Assembly (NCBI RefSeq): GCF_900187455.1
Contig: NZ_FYDX01000001.1
Location: forward strand, 248,001 to 312,000
Reading direction: 5' to 3'
Source: Pseudomonas sp. Irchel 3E13
Lineage (GTDB): Bacteria; Pseudomonadota; Gammaproteobacteria; Pseudomonadales; Pseudomonadaceae
Length of the DNA: 64,000 bases
Notes under the pieces: generated by a model
Seen by the model: only the letters and a program-made list of their open reading frames with translations
Databases searched by the model: none
Told to the model about the DNA's origin: nothing
Position numbers and translations under genes: made by a program
Shown here: positions 9,417 to 17,268 of the stretch, in pieces
Layout: every line of letters begins with the position of its first letter
How positions within the stretch are numbered: position 1 is the stretch's first letter

Positions 9417-9964
9417 AGGTCCTGGTGCTGGCAGGCCCCGAGTCCAGCGGCAAGAGTTGGCTGGCAGGGGAAATCCAGGCGCATTTCGGTGGCGAGCTGG
9501 TCGGCGAATATGTCCGCCATTTTATCGACGAGCAGCAGCGCGACACCTGCTACGCCGATATCCCGGCCATTGCCCGCGGCCAGTTGGCCTGGGAAGACGC
9601 CGCCCGCCAGCGCCAGCCGGAGTTGCTGATTCTCGACACCCACCTGCTGAGCAACATCCTCTGGAGCCAGACGCTGTTCGCCGCTTGCCCCGACTGGCTG
9701 GAGCAGGCGCTGCTGGCGCGGCACTATGACCTGCACCTGCTGCTCAGCCCCTACGGCGTGCCGTGGATCGGCGACGGCCAGCGCTGCCAGCCGGACCTGG
9801 ATGAACGCCGGGCCTTCTTCGACTCCAGCCGGCAATGGCTGGAACAGCATCGTCAGCCGCTGATGATCATCGAAGGCGACTGGGTCCACCGCCGCGCCAT
9901 CGTTCTGGCCACGGTCCAGCGCCTGCTGGAAGGTAAAGCCCCAGCCTGCGCAACCGAGTGTTAA
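9413..9964 (+). CDS. NadR-like ribosylnicotinamide kinase (AAA_28-type P-loop ATPase)
   Basis: 183 aa. P-loop GPESSGKSWLA at residues 8-18, then GEYVRHFID, a Walker B-like LLILDTHLLS and PYGVPWIGDGQR, matching the kinase domain of NadR. The nucleotidyltransferase and DNA-binding parts of full-length NadR are absent, so it is a stand-alone nicotinamide riboside kinase by inference. The ATG overlaps the pnuC stop, coupling transport and phosphorylation to NMN. Confidence 0.85.
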   Translation: MKVLVLAGPESSGKSWLAGEIQAHFGGELVGEYVRHFIDEQQRDTCYADIPAIARGQLAWEDAARQRQPELLILDTHLLSNILWSQTLFAACPDWLEQALLARHYDLHLLLSPYGVPWIGDGQRCQPDLDERRAFFDSSRQWLEQHRQPLMIIEGDWVHRRAIVLATVQRLLEGKAPACATEC

Positions 9965-9966
9965 CT

Positions 9967-10049
9967 CGCTGATACACCCTTCGCGACCCCAGCCCGCGGC
10001 GCAGAGCCCGCCGCGCCATCCGGGAGTCGACTGTCACGCCGCTGATACA
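9967..10049 (+). repeat. Two direct copies of CGCTGATACA upstream of the fap promoter
   Basis: The 10-mer occurs at 9967-9976 and 10040-10049, 73 bp apart. The second copy lies inside ACTGT-N12-ACAGT. They sit about 150-230 bp upstream of the probable sigma-54 promoter, a plausible position for enhancer-binding-protein sites. Function is inferred only from position. Confidence 0.3.
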
Positions 10050-10193
10050 GTGGCCGCCCCGCCCCGGTTTATCGACTTCCCGTACCACGCCCCGCCCGCG
10101 CCGCCGCCCGGTCGTCTCACCGGCGTTACAGGCAGCGCGAAGCGTTCTCCCCGGATTCATGCAAGTCGTTGATTCAACACGGCAAACAAAAAG

Positions 10194-10209
10194 CGGCACA
10201 GCTTCTGCT
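10194..10209 (+). promoter_or_regulatory. Probable sigma-54 promoter of the fap operon
   Basis: CGGCAC-AGCTT-CTGCT, with the invariant GG (10195-10196) and GC (10207-10208) separated by exactly 10 nt. It deviates from consensus TGGCAC-N5-TTGC at two positions. It lies about 55 bp before fapA, and a sigma-54 activator gene flanks the operon. Confidence 0.55.
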
Positions 10210-10261
10210 CTCTCTCTCGCAACGCTGAAGGGCCAGCGCATAGAAAGAAGGAACCGCCGCC

Positions 10262-10720
10262 GTGGGGAATCACAACAATAAGCTGCTTCGCCTTATGGTC
10301 ATCGGATGCGCACTCAGCGCTTCCCTTCTCGCCGCCCAGGTCCAGGCGGGTGGCAACGGTGTGGTCGTCCTGACCCGTGACGTCAAGACCCGCCCGGCCA
10401 TTCGCAACGACCATCCAGATCCGAGCCCCACCACCGTCAACACCAACGCCTCCAATCGCATCGTCTCCCAGACCAACAACGAACTGAGCGACGGTGACTT
10501 TGCCAGCGTCGCCAGTGGCGCCACGATCAACCGTTTGTTGGTCCCTGATGCTGCCTCGGGTGGTGTGCGTGGAATCAACGCGGTGCCCAGCACCCTGCCG
10601 GGCCTTGGCAATGCCACGGGCGGCGGCGGTGGCGGCGCGGGCGGTAGCATCTCCAACTCGGTCAACTCGGGTATCCAGCGCGGCCTCGCCCCGCTGCAGA
10701 TCCTGACCGGAGGCAAGTGA
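10262..10720 (+). CDS. fapA: Functional amyloid accessory protein FapA
   Basis: 152 aa secreted protein with a GTG start. The signal peptide ends about VQA (residue 28), followed by an Asn/Ser-rich region with SQTNNELSDGDFASVASG and a Gly-rich stretch (GGGGGGAGG). First gene of the fap operon; FapA is a periplasmic protein that influences assembly of the FapB/FapC fibril. Identification rests on operon position, size and composition. AAGGA lies about 10 nt upstream; an internal ATG at codon 12 would shorten the signal peptide. Confidence 0.82.
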   Translation: MGNHNNKLLRLMVIGCALSASLLAAQVQAGGNGVVVLTRDVKTRPAIRNDHPDPSPTTVNTNASNRIVSQTNNELSDGDFASVASGATINRLLVPDAASGGVRGINAVPSTLPGLGNATGGGGGGAGGSISNSVNSGIQRGLAPLQILTGGK

Positions 10721-10721
10721 G

Positions 10722-11294
10722 ATGAAAGCCTCCCTCCTGTTTATCGCCTTGTTCTGCAGCGGCACCGCACTGGCTGCCTCGCCCGTCGAGGACAACGCCC
10801 GGATCGACAGCAGCGCCCAAGGTTACAAGGGCAATCTTTCGATCAACCAGGCTGCCGGCGACCAGCAACAACAGAACAACAGCCGGGCCATCGCCATCGG
10901 CCACGAGGCCCAGGCCACCACCCGGATCAACCAGAGCATCGATACGGCCGCAAGCCGCGCCATCGATGCCAACGCCAGTATCGGCGGCACTTCCTTCAGT
11001 AACGGCAACGGCATCCTGGGCATCAACCAGTCCGCCGGTGCCGGTACGCAACAAGCCAACGCGGTACGCATCGGCATCAGCGCCGTACCGCAAAGCATCG
11101 ATGACAGCGTCCTGCTCCAGCAGAACGTGGCGCTGTCCAACAGCTCCGACTCAACCGACCACACACCCGGCAGTCGCCAGGTCAGCACCAGCGACCAGGC
11201 ATTCACCGGCAGTCGTGGCGTGGTTCAGTTGAATCAGAGCGCAGGGGTGGGAAACCGAATGGCCAACACCCTGAGCGTACGGGTCGCTGACTGA
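10722..11294 (+). CDS. fapB: Minor amyloid subunit / nucleator FapB
   Basis: 190 aa with a cleavable signal (ends ALAAS). The mature part contains three imperfect amyloid-type repeats: SAQGYKGNLSINQAAGDQQQQNN, then a segment with NGILGINQSAGAGTQQAN, then GVVQLNQSAGVGNRMAN. These share the N-Q-x-A-G core also found in FapC. In the Fap system FapB is the minor component proposed to nucleate fibrils. GGAGGC precedes the ATG, and the gene follows the fapA stop by 1 bp. Confidence 0.9.
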   Translation: MKASLLFIALFCSGTALAASPVEDNARIDSSAQGYKGNLSINQAAGDQQQQNNSRAIAIGHEAQATTRINQSIDTAASRAIDANASIGGTSFSNGNGILGINQSAGAGTQQANAVRIGISAVPQSIDDSVLLQQNVALSNSSDSTDHTPGSRQVSTSDQAFTGSRGVVQLNQSAGVGNRMANTLSVRVAD

Positions 11295-11346
11295 CCCGAT
11301 AAGGCAACACAACACTTAACAATCATAATTAATGCGGAGAAACACC

Positions 11347-12330
11347 ATGAAACCCACAATGGCACTCAAGCCTCTGGTATTCGCACTCGCAGCGGTCATG
11401 GCAGTTGCTGCACAAGCAGGCGGACGTAACGACGACCATGGCGGTGGTCGCGGCCACGACGATCACGACAGCACCCAGACCCTTCTGCTGTCCCTGCTGA
11501 TCAACGCTGGCTCCGCCGCCACGGTGATCGATACTCAAAACAACAGCGGCAACTGGGTCAAAAACGAAGCCACCCGCAACGACGCCAAGATGGACAATTC
11601 GGCCAATGGCTCGCAGGGCAACCTGGGCGCCAACACCGCAGCCGGTGACGGCAACCAACAAGACAACGTCGCTGCAATCGCCACCGCCGACGAAAGCTTC
11701 ATCTTCGGCAGCGCGCTCGCCGTCTCCAGCGCAACCCAGAACAACGTCGGCAACACGGTCAAGAACTACTCCACCCGCAACACCGCGACCCTCAACAGCT
11801 CGGCCAACGGCAGCTCCGGCAACATTGGGGTAAACGTCACCGCCGGCGACTTCAACCAACAGAAAAACAACCTGGCCATCGCCGTGTCCGGCGGCCGCGT
11901 CGCCGCAGCCAGCGCCGCTGCCAATCAGAACACCACTGGTCTGAAAGTGACCAACGAAGCCGACCGTACCTACGACACCAAAACCCTCTACTCCGCCTTT
12001 GCTGCCTACGGCCAGTACGAAGGCAACGGCGTTGGCTACGTAGAAAGCAAGAAAGACGGCGGTCATGACAGCCATGACCGTGGTGGCCAAACCCAGAAAG
12101 ATCCGCTTAAGTTCCACGAAGAAGGCGACTTCGCGCTGTACGGCGTAGCCTCCTACCAAGTGCTGACCCCAAGTGGCTGGGTCAACCCTGTGACCAACAC
12201 CGCGTCGCTGACCAACTCGCTGAACGGCGTGTCGGGCAACGTCGGGGCCAACGTCTCGGCAGGCTCGGGCAACCAACAAAGCAACTCGCTGTCCATCGCC
12301 GCCGGCTGCCGTGCCTGCACTGGCATGTAA
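11347..12330 (+). CDS. fapC: Major functional amyloid fibril subunit FapC
   Basis: 327 aa. Signal peptide ends AAQA. A Gly/Asp/His-rich start is followed by three repeats, recognisable by NGSQGNLGANTAAGDGNQQ, NGSSGNIGVNVTAGDFNQQ and NGVSGNVGANVSAGSGNQQ (repeat cores near residues 85, 145 and 300). The spacing shows a short first linker and a long second linker, about 110 residues. It ends in a CRAC (CxxC) motif, typical of FapC. Start chosen at MKPTMALK because GGAGAA precedes it; an upstream ATG five codons earlier is less likely. It forms the extracellular biofilm amyloid. Confidence 0.95.
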   Translation: MKPTMALKPLVFALAAVMAVAAQAGGRNDDHGGGRGHDDHDSTQTLLLSLLINAGSAATVIDTQNNSGNWVKNEATRNDAKMDNSANGSQGNLGANTAAGDGNQQDNVAAIATADESFIFGSALAVSSATQNNVGNTVKNYSTRNTATLNSSANGSSGNIGVNVTAGDFNQQKNNLAIAVSGGRVAAASAAANQNTTGLKVTNEADRTYDTKTLYSAFAAYGQYEGNGVGYVESKKDGGHDSHDRGGQTQKDPLKFHEEGDFALYGVASYQVLTPSGWVNPVTNTASLTNSLNGVSGNVGANVSAGSGNQQSNSLSIAAGCRACTGM

Positions 12331-12341
12331 CAGCCTTGATC

Positions 12342-12363
12342 GGGGTCCTTCGGGGCCCCTTTC
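12342..12363 (+). terminator. Intercistronic hairpin between fapC and fapD
   Basis: GGGGTCC-TTCG-GGGCCCC stem (one G-U pair) with a stable UUCG tetraloop, followed by TTTCC. It lies 12 bp after the fapC stop. It could be a partial terminator or a 3' stabiliser, keeping fapC mRNA more abundant than fapDEF mRNA. Confidence 0.6.
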
Positions 12364-12387
12364 CTAATTTACGGGATGGGGAACATC

Positions 12388-13077
12388 ATGCGTGCGCTCC
12401 TGCTAACGCTGCTGGTAGTCCTGAGTGGTCAGATCGACACGGCAAACGCCGCACAGATGGCGGTCGCCGCCCTGCCAGGCGGAGTCACGATCTACAAGCC
12501 AGTACAGAGCATCCGTGAACGCCGCTTCGCCAACCTGGTTCAACAAAAGACCGACTTCAGTTGCGGCGCCGCCGCACTGGGCACCATCCTCAAACAGGCC
12601 TACTGGCTGGACGTGGATGAAAGCCACATCATCGAAGGCATGCTCGCCCACTCCGATCAGGACATCGTCCGCGTCCAGGGCTTCTCGATGCTCGACATGA
12701 AACGCTACGTGGAAAGCCTCGGCATGCGTGCCCGGGGTTACAAGATCCCGCCGGAAAGCCTGCATGACGTGAGCATTCCGGTCGTGGTGCTGATGGATAT
12801 CCGTGGCTACAAACACTTCGTCGTGCTGCAACGCACCGACAAGGACTGGGCCTACGTCGGCGACCCGGTACTGGGCCACAAACGCTACAAGTTCGATGAC
12901 TTCGTCAAAGGCTGGAACGGCATCATCTTCGCCGTCATCGGCCCCGGCTACGACAAGGCCAACGCCCTGCTCAACCCGCCGGACCCGCTGACCGCCAAGA
13001 ACCGCGTCAACAACTTCCAGCCCATCGACGATGCGCAATTGATGGAATTTGGATTCATCCAGAGCGACTTCTTCTAA
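12388..13077 (+). CDS. fapD: Fap-associated C39-family cysteine protease FapD
   Basis: 229 aa with an N-terminal signal sequence and a C39 peptidase domain. The catalytic Cys is in KTDFSCGAAALGTIL, the His in GYKHFVVL and the Asp in YVGDPVLGHKRY. It is the bacteriocin-leader-type papain fold without an ABC transporter attached, located in the periplasm and needed for Fap export. I favour the ATG preceded by GGGGA; an ATG four codons earlier is in frame. It sits between fapC and fapE. Confidence 0.9.
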   Translation: MRALLLTLLVVLSGQIDTANAAQMAVAALPGGVTIYKPVQSIRERRFANLVQQKTDFSCGAAALGTILKQAYWLDVDESHIIEGMLAHSDQDIVRVQGFSMLDMKRYVESLGMRARGYKIPPESLHDVSIPVVVLMDIRGYKHFVVLQRTDKDWAYVGDPVLGHKRYKFDDFVKGWNGIIFAVIGPGYDKANALLNPPDPLTAKNRVNNFQPIDDAQLMEFGFIQSDFF

Positions 13078-13110
13078 CAACAAGCGAGCATGGAGCTCCG
13101 GGAGCACCCG

Positions 13111-13854
13111 ATGAAGACTTCAAGCTGGCTGATCGCCGCGTGTCTCGCGGCCAGCCTTCCTGCCCAGGCGCAGGCGTTCAAACCCATCGAAGTCAAGGAT
13201 CAGGAACTGTCTCAACTACGCGGACGCTACGTGATGCCAGGGCGCATCATCAGTTTCGGGGTGGTCATGAACAGCACCTGGCAAAACGCCAATGGCGACC
13301 GCATCGGCGCGACGGCCTCGCTGCAGGTGCAGCAGTCGACCTTCAAGCCGCAATTCTATGTCTCCCTGACCGGTGAAAACGGCACGGGCACCTCCACCGC
13401 CCAAGGCACTGGCACCGTCACCGGTGGCGCTGGTCTGGGCAGCGGCCAGGGCGTGATCCAGGTGAACCGCTCTGCCGGCGACGGCAACACCACCTCCAAC
13501 AACTTCCAGGTCAATGTCAGCGAGGCCAGCCAGGCACCGCAAATGGCCGCCCAGCAAGGCCAGGCCCTTGCCAGCGGCGCCACCATCAGCGCCAGCAACA
13601 ACGCCGGCACCCTAAGCGTCGCCTCGACCTCCGCCGGTATCCAGATGAGCATCCAGGCCGCCAACAATCAGGGCGCCAGCCTCCAGCGGCTCGCCGATGG
13701 CGGGCTGATGCAGGCCACCACCCTGCTCGGCGGCAGCAACGCCGTCAGCAACATCACTCAGCTCAATGTGGTACTGCGCGACAACATGCCCACGGCAGGC
13801 GCGCTGAACTGCAATCTGGACCAGTTGAAGGGCCTTCGTATCTCCGGATATTGA
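13111..13854 (+). CDS. fapE: Fap amyloid-associated protein FapE
   Basis: 247 aa with a signal peptide ending AQAQA. The mature start has KPIEVKDQELSQLRGRYVMPGRIISFGV. The body is rich in Gly/Ser/Thr/Gln with one amyloid-like segment (GVIQVNRSAGDGNTTSNN), and there is a C-terminal LNCNLDQLKG. FapE is an extracellular minor component or chaperone of the fibre. GGGAG precedes the chosen ATG; the in-frame ATG seven codons earlier has a weaker site. Confidence 0.88.
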   Translation: MKTSSWLIAACLAASLPAQAQAFKPIEVKDQELSQLRGRYVMPGRIISFGVVMNSTWQNANGDRIGATASLQVQQSTFKPQFYVSLTGENGTGTSTAQGTGTVTGGAGLGSGQGVIQVNRSAGDGNTTSNNFQVNVSEASQAPQMAAQQGQALASGATISASNNAGTLSVASTSAGIQMSIQAANNQGASLQRLADGGLMQATTLLGGSNAVSNITQLNVVLRDNMPTAGALNCNLDQLKGLRISGY

Positions 13855-13903
13855 TCTACGCTCTGTTTCAACTTATTGCGCAGTTGGAAAGGATGGCTAA
13901 CCT

Positions 13904-15208
13904 ATGCACCGGAAGTTTTCATTCAATGCAGTCGTCTGTCTGAGCACCCTGGTTCCTTCAACGATGCTTTTCGCGGCACAGGACCCGCAGGTGGAGGCGC
14001 TGAAACAGGAGTTGCAAGCCCTCAAACAACGTTATGAACAGCAGCAACAAGCCTTGATGGTCCTCGAACAGCGGGTCCGCCAGGTCGAAGACCAACCCGC
14101 AACCCCAGCCCCCAAACGCCTCGTGCGTTCCCCTGCAACCAAGCCAAGCCAGCCTTCCGGGCAAGGCCAGGCGGTCGCGGCATCGGGTAGCGGTGCTTCC
14201 TACGGCGAATCGCTGAAAGACGACTCGGCCCCGGCACAGAGCGTCACCAACCTGTACGACGAAGCGAGCGGCTTCTTCGGCGGCGGCAAGTTCAGTGTCG
14301 AGACCGGCATCACCTATGCCCGGTACGACACCAAGCAACTGCTGCTCAACGGCTTCCTGGCGCTGGACTCGATCTTCCTCGGCAACATCAACCTCGACCG
14401 GATCAAATCCGACACCTGGACCCTTGACCTGACCGGGCGCTACAACCTCAACCAGCGCTGGCAGTTCGACGTCAACGTGCCGGTGGTCTACCGCGAGTCG
14501 ACCTTCCAGTCCGGAGGTGCCAGCGGCACGCCCAACCAACCCGGCGGTGCCGGCACCGCGCTTTCCGAACGCACCGTTACCCGCGACCCGACCATTGGCG
14601 ACGTCAACGTCGGCGTTGCCTACAAATTCATGGACGAGTCGGATTACGCCCCAGACGCGGTGTTCACCCTGCGGGTCAAGGCGCCCACCGGCAAGGACCC
14701 GTTCGGCATCAAGTTCCGTACCGATCCGCAAAACAGCAGCCTGCAATACCCGGAAAGCCTGCCGACCGGCAACGGCGTCTGGTCCATCAGCCCCGGTATC
14801 TCGCTGGTCAAGACCTTCGACCCGGCAGTGCTGTTCGGCAGCCTGTCGTACACCCACAACCTCGAGGATTCGTTCAGCGACATCAGCTCGACCGAAAACC
14901 AGAAAATCCCGGGCAAGGTCAAACTGGGTGACAGCTTCCAGCTCGGCGCCGGTGTCGCCTTCGCCCTCAACGAGAAGATGAGTATGTCGTTCTCCGTCTC
15001 CGACCTGATCGTGCGGCGCTCCAAGACCAAGGAAGACGGCGGCGACTGGGCCACCGTCACCGGCAGCGACGCCAACGCCGCCTACTTCAACGTCGGCATG
15101 ACCCTGGCCGCCACCGACAAGCTGACCATCGTGCCGAACCTGTCCATCGGCCTTACCGACGATGCGCCGGACTTCACCTTCAGCCTGAAATTCCCGTACT
15201 ACTTCTGA
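13904..15208 (+). CDS. fapF: Outer-membrane Fap exporter FapF
   Basis: 434 aa. After the signal peptide (ending LFAA) comes a coiled-coil/helical segment (about residues 28-75, [20 protein letters not shown]), then a Pro/Ser linker. A beta-barrel of alternating hydrophobic strands follows and ends in the outer-membrane consensus F-S-L-K-F-P-Y-Y-F, with the terminal aromatic needed by the Bam machinery. FapF forms a trimeric barrel that exports FapB, FapC and FapE. Last gene of the operon. Confidence 0.93.
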   Translation: MHRKFSFNAVVCLSTLVPSTMLFAAQDPQVEALKQELQALKQRYEQQQQALMVLEQRVRQVEDQPATPAPKRLVRSPATKPSQPSGQGQAVAASGSGASYGESLKDDSAPAQSVTNLYDEASGFFGGGKFSVETGITYARYDTKQLLLNGFLALDSIFLGNINLDRIKSDTWTLDLTGRYNLNQRWQFDVNVPVVYRESTFQSGGASGTPNQPGGAGTALSERTVTRDPTIGDVNVGVAYKFMDESDYAPDAVFTLRVKAPTGKDPFGIKFRTDPQNSSLQYPESLPTGNGVWSISPGISLVKTFDPAVLFGSLSYTHNLEDSFSDISSTENQKIPGKVKLGDSFQLGAGVAFALNEKMSMSFSVSDLIVRRSKTKEDGGDWATVTGSDANAAYFNVGMTLAATDKLTIVPNLSIGLTDDAPDFTFSLKFPYYF

Positions 15209-15223
15209 TCGGTTTCACACACA

Positions 15224-15257
15224 AAAGCCCGTGGCTGCTGTTGCAGTCACGGGCTTT
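15224..15257. terminator. Bidirectional terminator between fapF and the sigma-54 activator
   Basis: AAAGCCCGTG paired with CACGGGCTTT, with an inner CTGC/GCAG stem and a TGTT loop. A/T tracts lie on both sides, so it can serve the convergent genes on both strands. Confidence 0.85.
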
Positions 15258-15280
15258 CTGGTTTCTGGCAGGGAATGGCC

Positions 15281-16606
15281 TCAGCGAATCTGATGCTTAT
15301 GCAACAAACGGTAGAACGTCGGCCGCGAAACCCCCAACACCTTCGCCGCGATGCTCAGGTTGTCGCTGTGCCGGTTGAGCACATCGCACAGGGCCTGGCG
15401 CTCCGCCTGGTGCTTGTAATCCTCCAGCGTGCCGATCGGCGCCAGTGTGGAGGTCTGCTCTTGCAGGCCAAGGTCGCGGGGCTCGATCTGCCGCCCCTCG
15501 GCCAGCACCAGGCCGCGGCGCACGCGGTTGGCCAGTTCGCGGACATTGCCCGGCCAGTCGTGCTTGCCCATGGCACCGAGGGCGTCCTCGCTGAAGGTGC
15601 GCGGACGGCGTCCGGTTTCCTGGCTGTAGAAACGCGAGAAGTGGCTGGCCAGCATCGACAGGTCACCGTGACGATCACGCAACGGCGCGGTCACCACCTG
15701 CAACACATTGAGCCGGTAATACAGGTCTTCACGGAACCGGCCACTGACGATGGCGCTTTCCAGGTCCACGTGGGTGGCCGCCAGCACCCGCACATCCACG
15801 GCAATCGGCTGGCTGCCGCCCACCCGCTCGATGTGCTTTTCCTGGAGAAACCGCAGCAGGTTGGCCTGTAACTCCAGCGGCAGGTCGCCGATTTCATCGA
15901 GGAACAGGGTGCCGCCATGAGCCGCCTCGATCCGCCCGACCTTGCGCTGGTGCGCGCCGGTGAAGGCACCCTTCTCATGGCCGAACAGTTCGGACTGGAT
16001 CAAGTGTTCGGGAATCGCCCCGCAATTGATCGCCACGAATGGCTTGTCGTGGCGCTGCGACTGGCGGTGCAGGGTCCGCGCCACCAATTCCTTGCCGGTC
16101 CCGCTTTCGCCGCGGATCAGCACCGGCGACTCGGTGGGCGCCAGCTTGCCCAGCAGCTTGCGCAGCTCACGGATCGGTCGGCTATCACCGAGCAGCTCGT
16201 GCTCCGGCTCATCGACCGGTGCCGGGCCCTTGCCCCGCAAGCGCGCCATGCCAAACGCCCGCCCCAGCGTCACCTGGACCCGGGACACATCGAACGGCAG
16301 GGTATGGAAATCGAAGAACCACTCGCAGACGAAGTCGCCGATCTTCTGCGCCCGCAGTTCCTGGGGGCTAAGCACGGCGATCCACTCGGCGCCGCTGCGC
16401 CCGATCAGGTCCTTGACCGCCTCGGGGTGCTGCAGGTGCGACGCCTGCAAACGCAGGAGCCCGACATCACAGGGATGCTCCAGGGCACTGCTCAACGTGC
16501 AGCTATGAACATCCCAGCCAACACTGCGTAATCCGGGCAACAGGCGATGGCAATCATCGCAAGGATCGACCACCAGCAAACGACGGTTCTGTGCGGGTTC
16601 GAGCAT
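15281..16606 (-). CDS. Sigma-54-dependent transcriptional activator with degenerate receiver-like domain
   Basis: 441 aa in three parts. Residues 1-125 are receiver-like ([11 protein letters not shown]), but the site expected for the phosphorylated Asp reads DVGLLRL, so phosphorylation is doubtful. From memory this resembles the VpsR N-terminal family. Residues 140-370 are an AAA+ domain with [13 protein letters not shown], the sigma-54 loop GAFTGA, Walker [13 protein letters not shown] and WPGNVREL. The C-terminus is a Fis-type helix-turn-helix ([17 protein letters not shown]). It is convergent with the fap operon, which has a probable sigma-54 promoter, so it is a good candidate activator of fap. 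Start supported by AAGGAACG. Confidence 0.88.
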   Translation of the reverse strand: MLEPAQNRRLLVVDPCDDCHRLLPGLRSVGWDVHSCTLSSALEHPCDVGLLRLQASHLQHPEAVKDLIGRSGAEWIAVLSPQELRAQKIGDFVCEWFFDFHTLPFDVSRVQVTLGRAFGMARLRGKGPAPVDEPEHELLGDSRPIRELRKLLGKLAPTESPVLIRGESGTGKELVARTLHRQSQRHDKPFVAINCGAIPEHLIQSELFGHEKGAFTGAHQRKVGRIEAAHGGTLFLDEIGDLPLELQANLLRFLQEKHIERVGGSQPIAVDVRVLAATHVDLESAIVSGRFREDLYYRLNVLQVVTAPLRDRHGDLSMLASHFSRFYSQETGRRPRTFSEDALGAMGKHDWPGNVRELANRVRRGLVLAEGRQIEPRDLGLQEQTSTLAPIGTLEDYKHQAERQALCDVLNRHSDNLSIAAKVLGVSRPTFYRLLHKHQIR

Positions 16607-16931
16607 GACCGTTCCTTGACGCCAATTATTGGAAAAGTGAGTAGAAACAGCATCTTGGCAGACCCGTTTGTAACAGTAGCAATGAACGACTGTTGGCCCA
16701 CTACCGTCTGTCCGTCGAGCACTGGCGTTATTTTTCACCCTCGGGAATTTTCCTGTTAATTCAACGTCTCAAGCGCCAGGAAAAAAACAATGTGCGAAGC
16801 GCGAATAAAAAATTTTCGCGAACGGTGTGACTTCACCTGTTACTTCGGACATCAGTACAAGTAACCTGCCGCTGCGAACAACCGCCGGCAACTTTCATTT
16901 TGATGTTTGGGACCATAGAGAGACCGAACCC
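16607..16931. other. Divergent intergenic region, 325 bp
   Basis: Spacer between the sigma-54 activator and the divergent small gene. It is AT-richer than its surroundings, with AATAAAAAATTTT near 16803 and an inverted repeat GTTACTT/AAGTAAC at about 16839-16865 that could form a leader hairpin for the downstream small gene. No further gene was found. Confidence 0.5.
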
Positions 16932-17198
16932 ATGAACGCTCCGCTGCGTGTCAACGAAGCACTGCTGATTGCCGACCACGCCTTCGAACCCTTCCAGTGT
17001 GTAGCCTGGGACGCGCCAAACGGTACCGGTGAGCTAAGCCTGGCAGTGATCGACCGGACCAGCACCCGGATTGGCAGCAAACAAGTGTCCAGCAGCACTT
17101 ACTCCGACCCGGCGCAGTGGGCGCACCTGCTCGAAGAAGTACGCGCCGAGTTGCGCCTGAAAGGCTACGACCTGCAACCCTGGACCATGCCGAAGTAA
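16932..17198 (+). CDS. Small conserved protein of unknown function
   Basis: 88 aa, no signal peptide or membrane helix: MNAPLRVNEALLIADH, a central beta-rich part (GELSLAVIDRTSTRIGSKQ) and a C-terminal helix ending GYDLQPWTMPK. Start chosen at the ATG with a purine-rich leader rather than 35 codons earlier, where the translation is not protein-like. It is monocistronic, with a strong terminator 23 bp after the stop. The family looks Pseudomonas-restricted from memory; no function assigned. Confidence 0.65.
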   Translation: MNAPLRVNEALLIADHAFEPFQCVAWDAPNGTGELSLAVIDRTSTRIGSKQVSSSTYSDPAQWAHLLEEVRAELRLKGYDLQPWTMPK

Positions 17199-17221
17199 CT
17201 TCCAGCGTTTTCAGACCAATA

Positions 17222-17249
17222 AAAAAGTGCACCTCAGGGTGCACTTTTT
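17222..17249. terminator. Bidirectional terminator
   Basis: AAAAAGTGCACC-TCAG-GGTGCACTTTTT, a perfect 12-bp stem including the A/T tracts. It ends the small gene on the plus strand and the cobW-cobN-chlD unit on the minus strand. Confidence 0.9.
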
Positions 17250-17268
17250 GTTGTCGCCAAGTTGTACT

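Noticed and set aside
16655..16671. TTGGCAG-ACCCG-TTTGT resembling a sigma-54 promoter on the plus strand
   Set aside because: The invariant GC of the -12 box is TG, and it lies about 260 bp from the next plus-strand gene, inside the leader of the divergent regulator.
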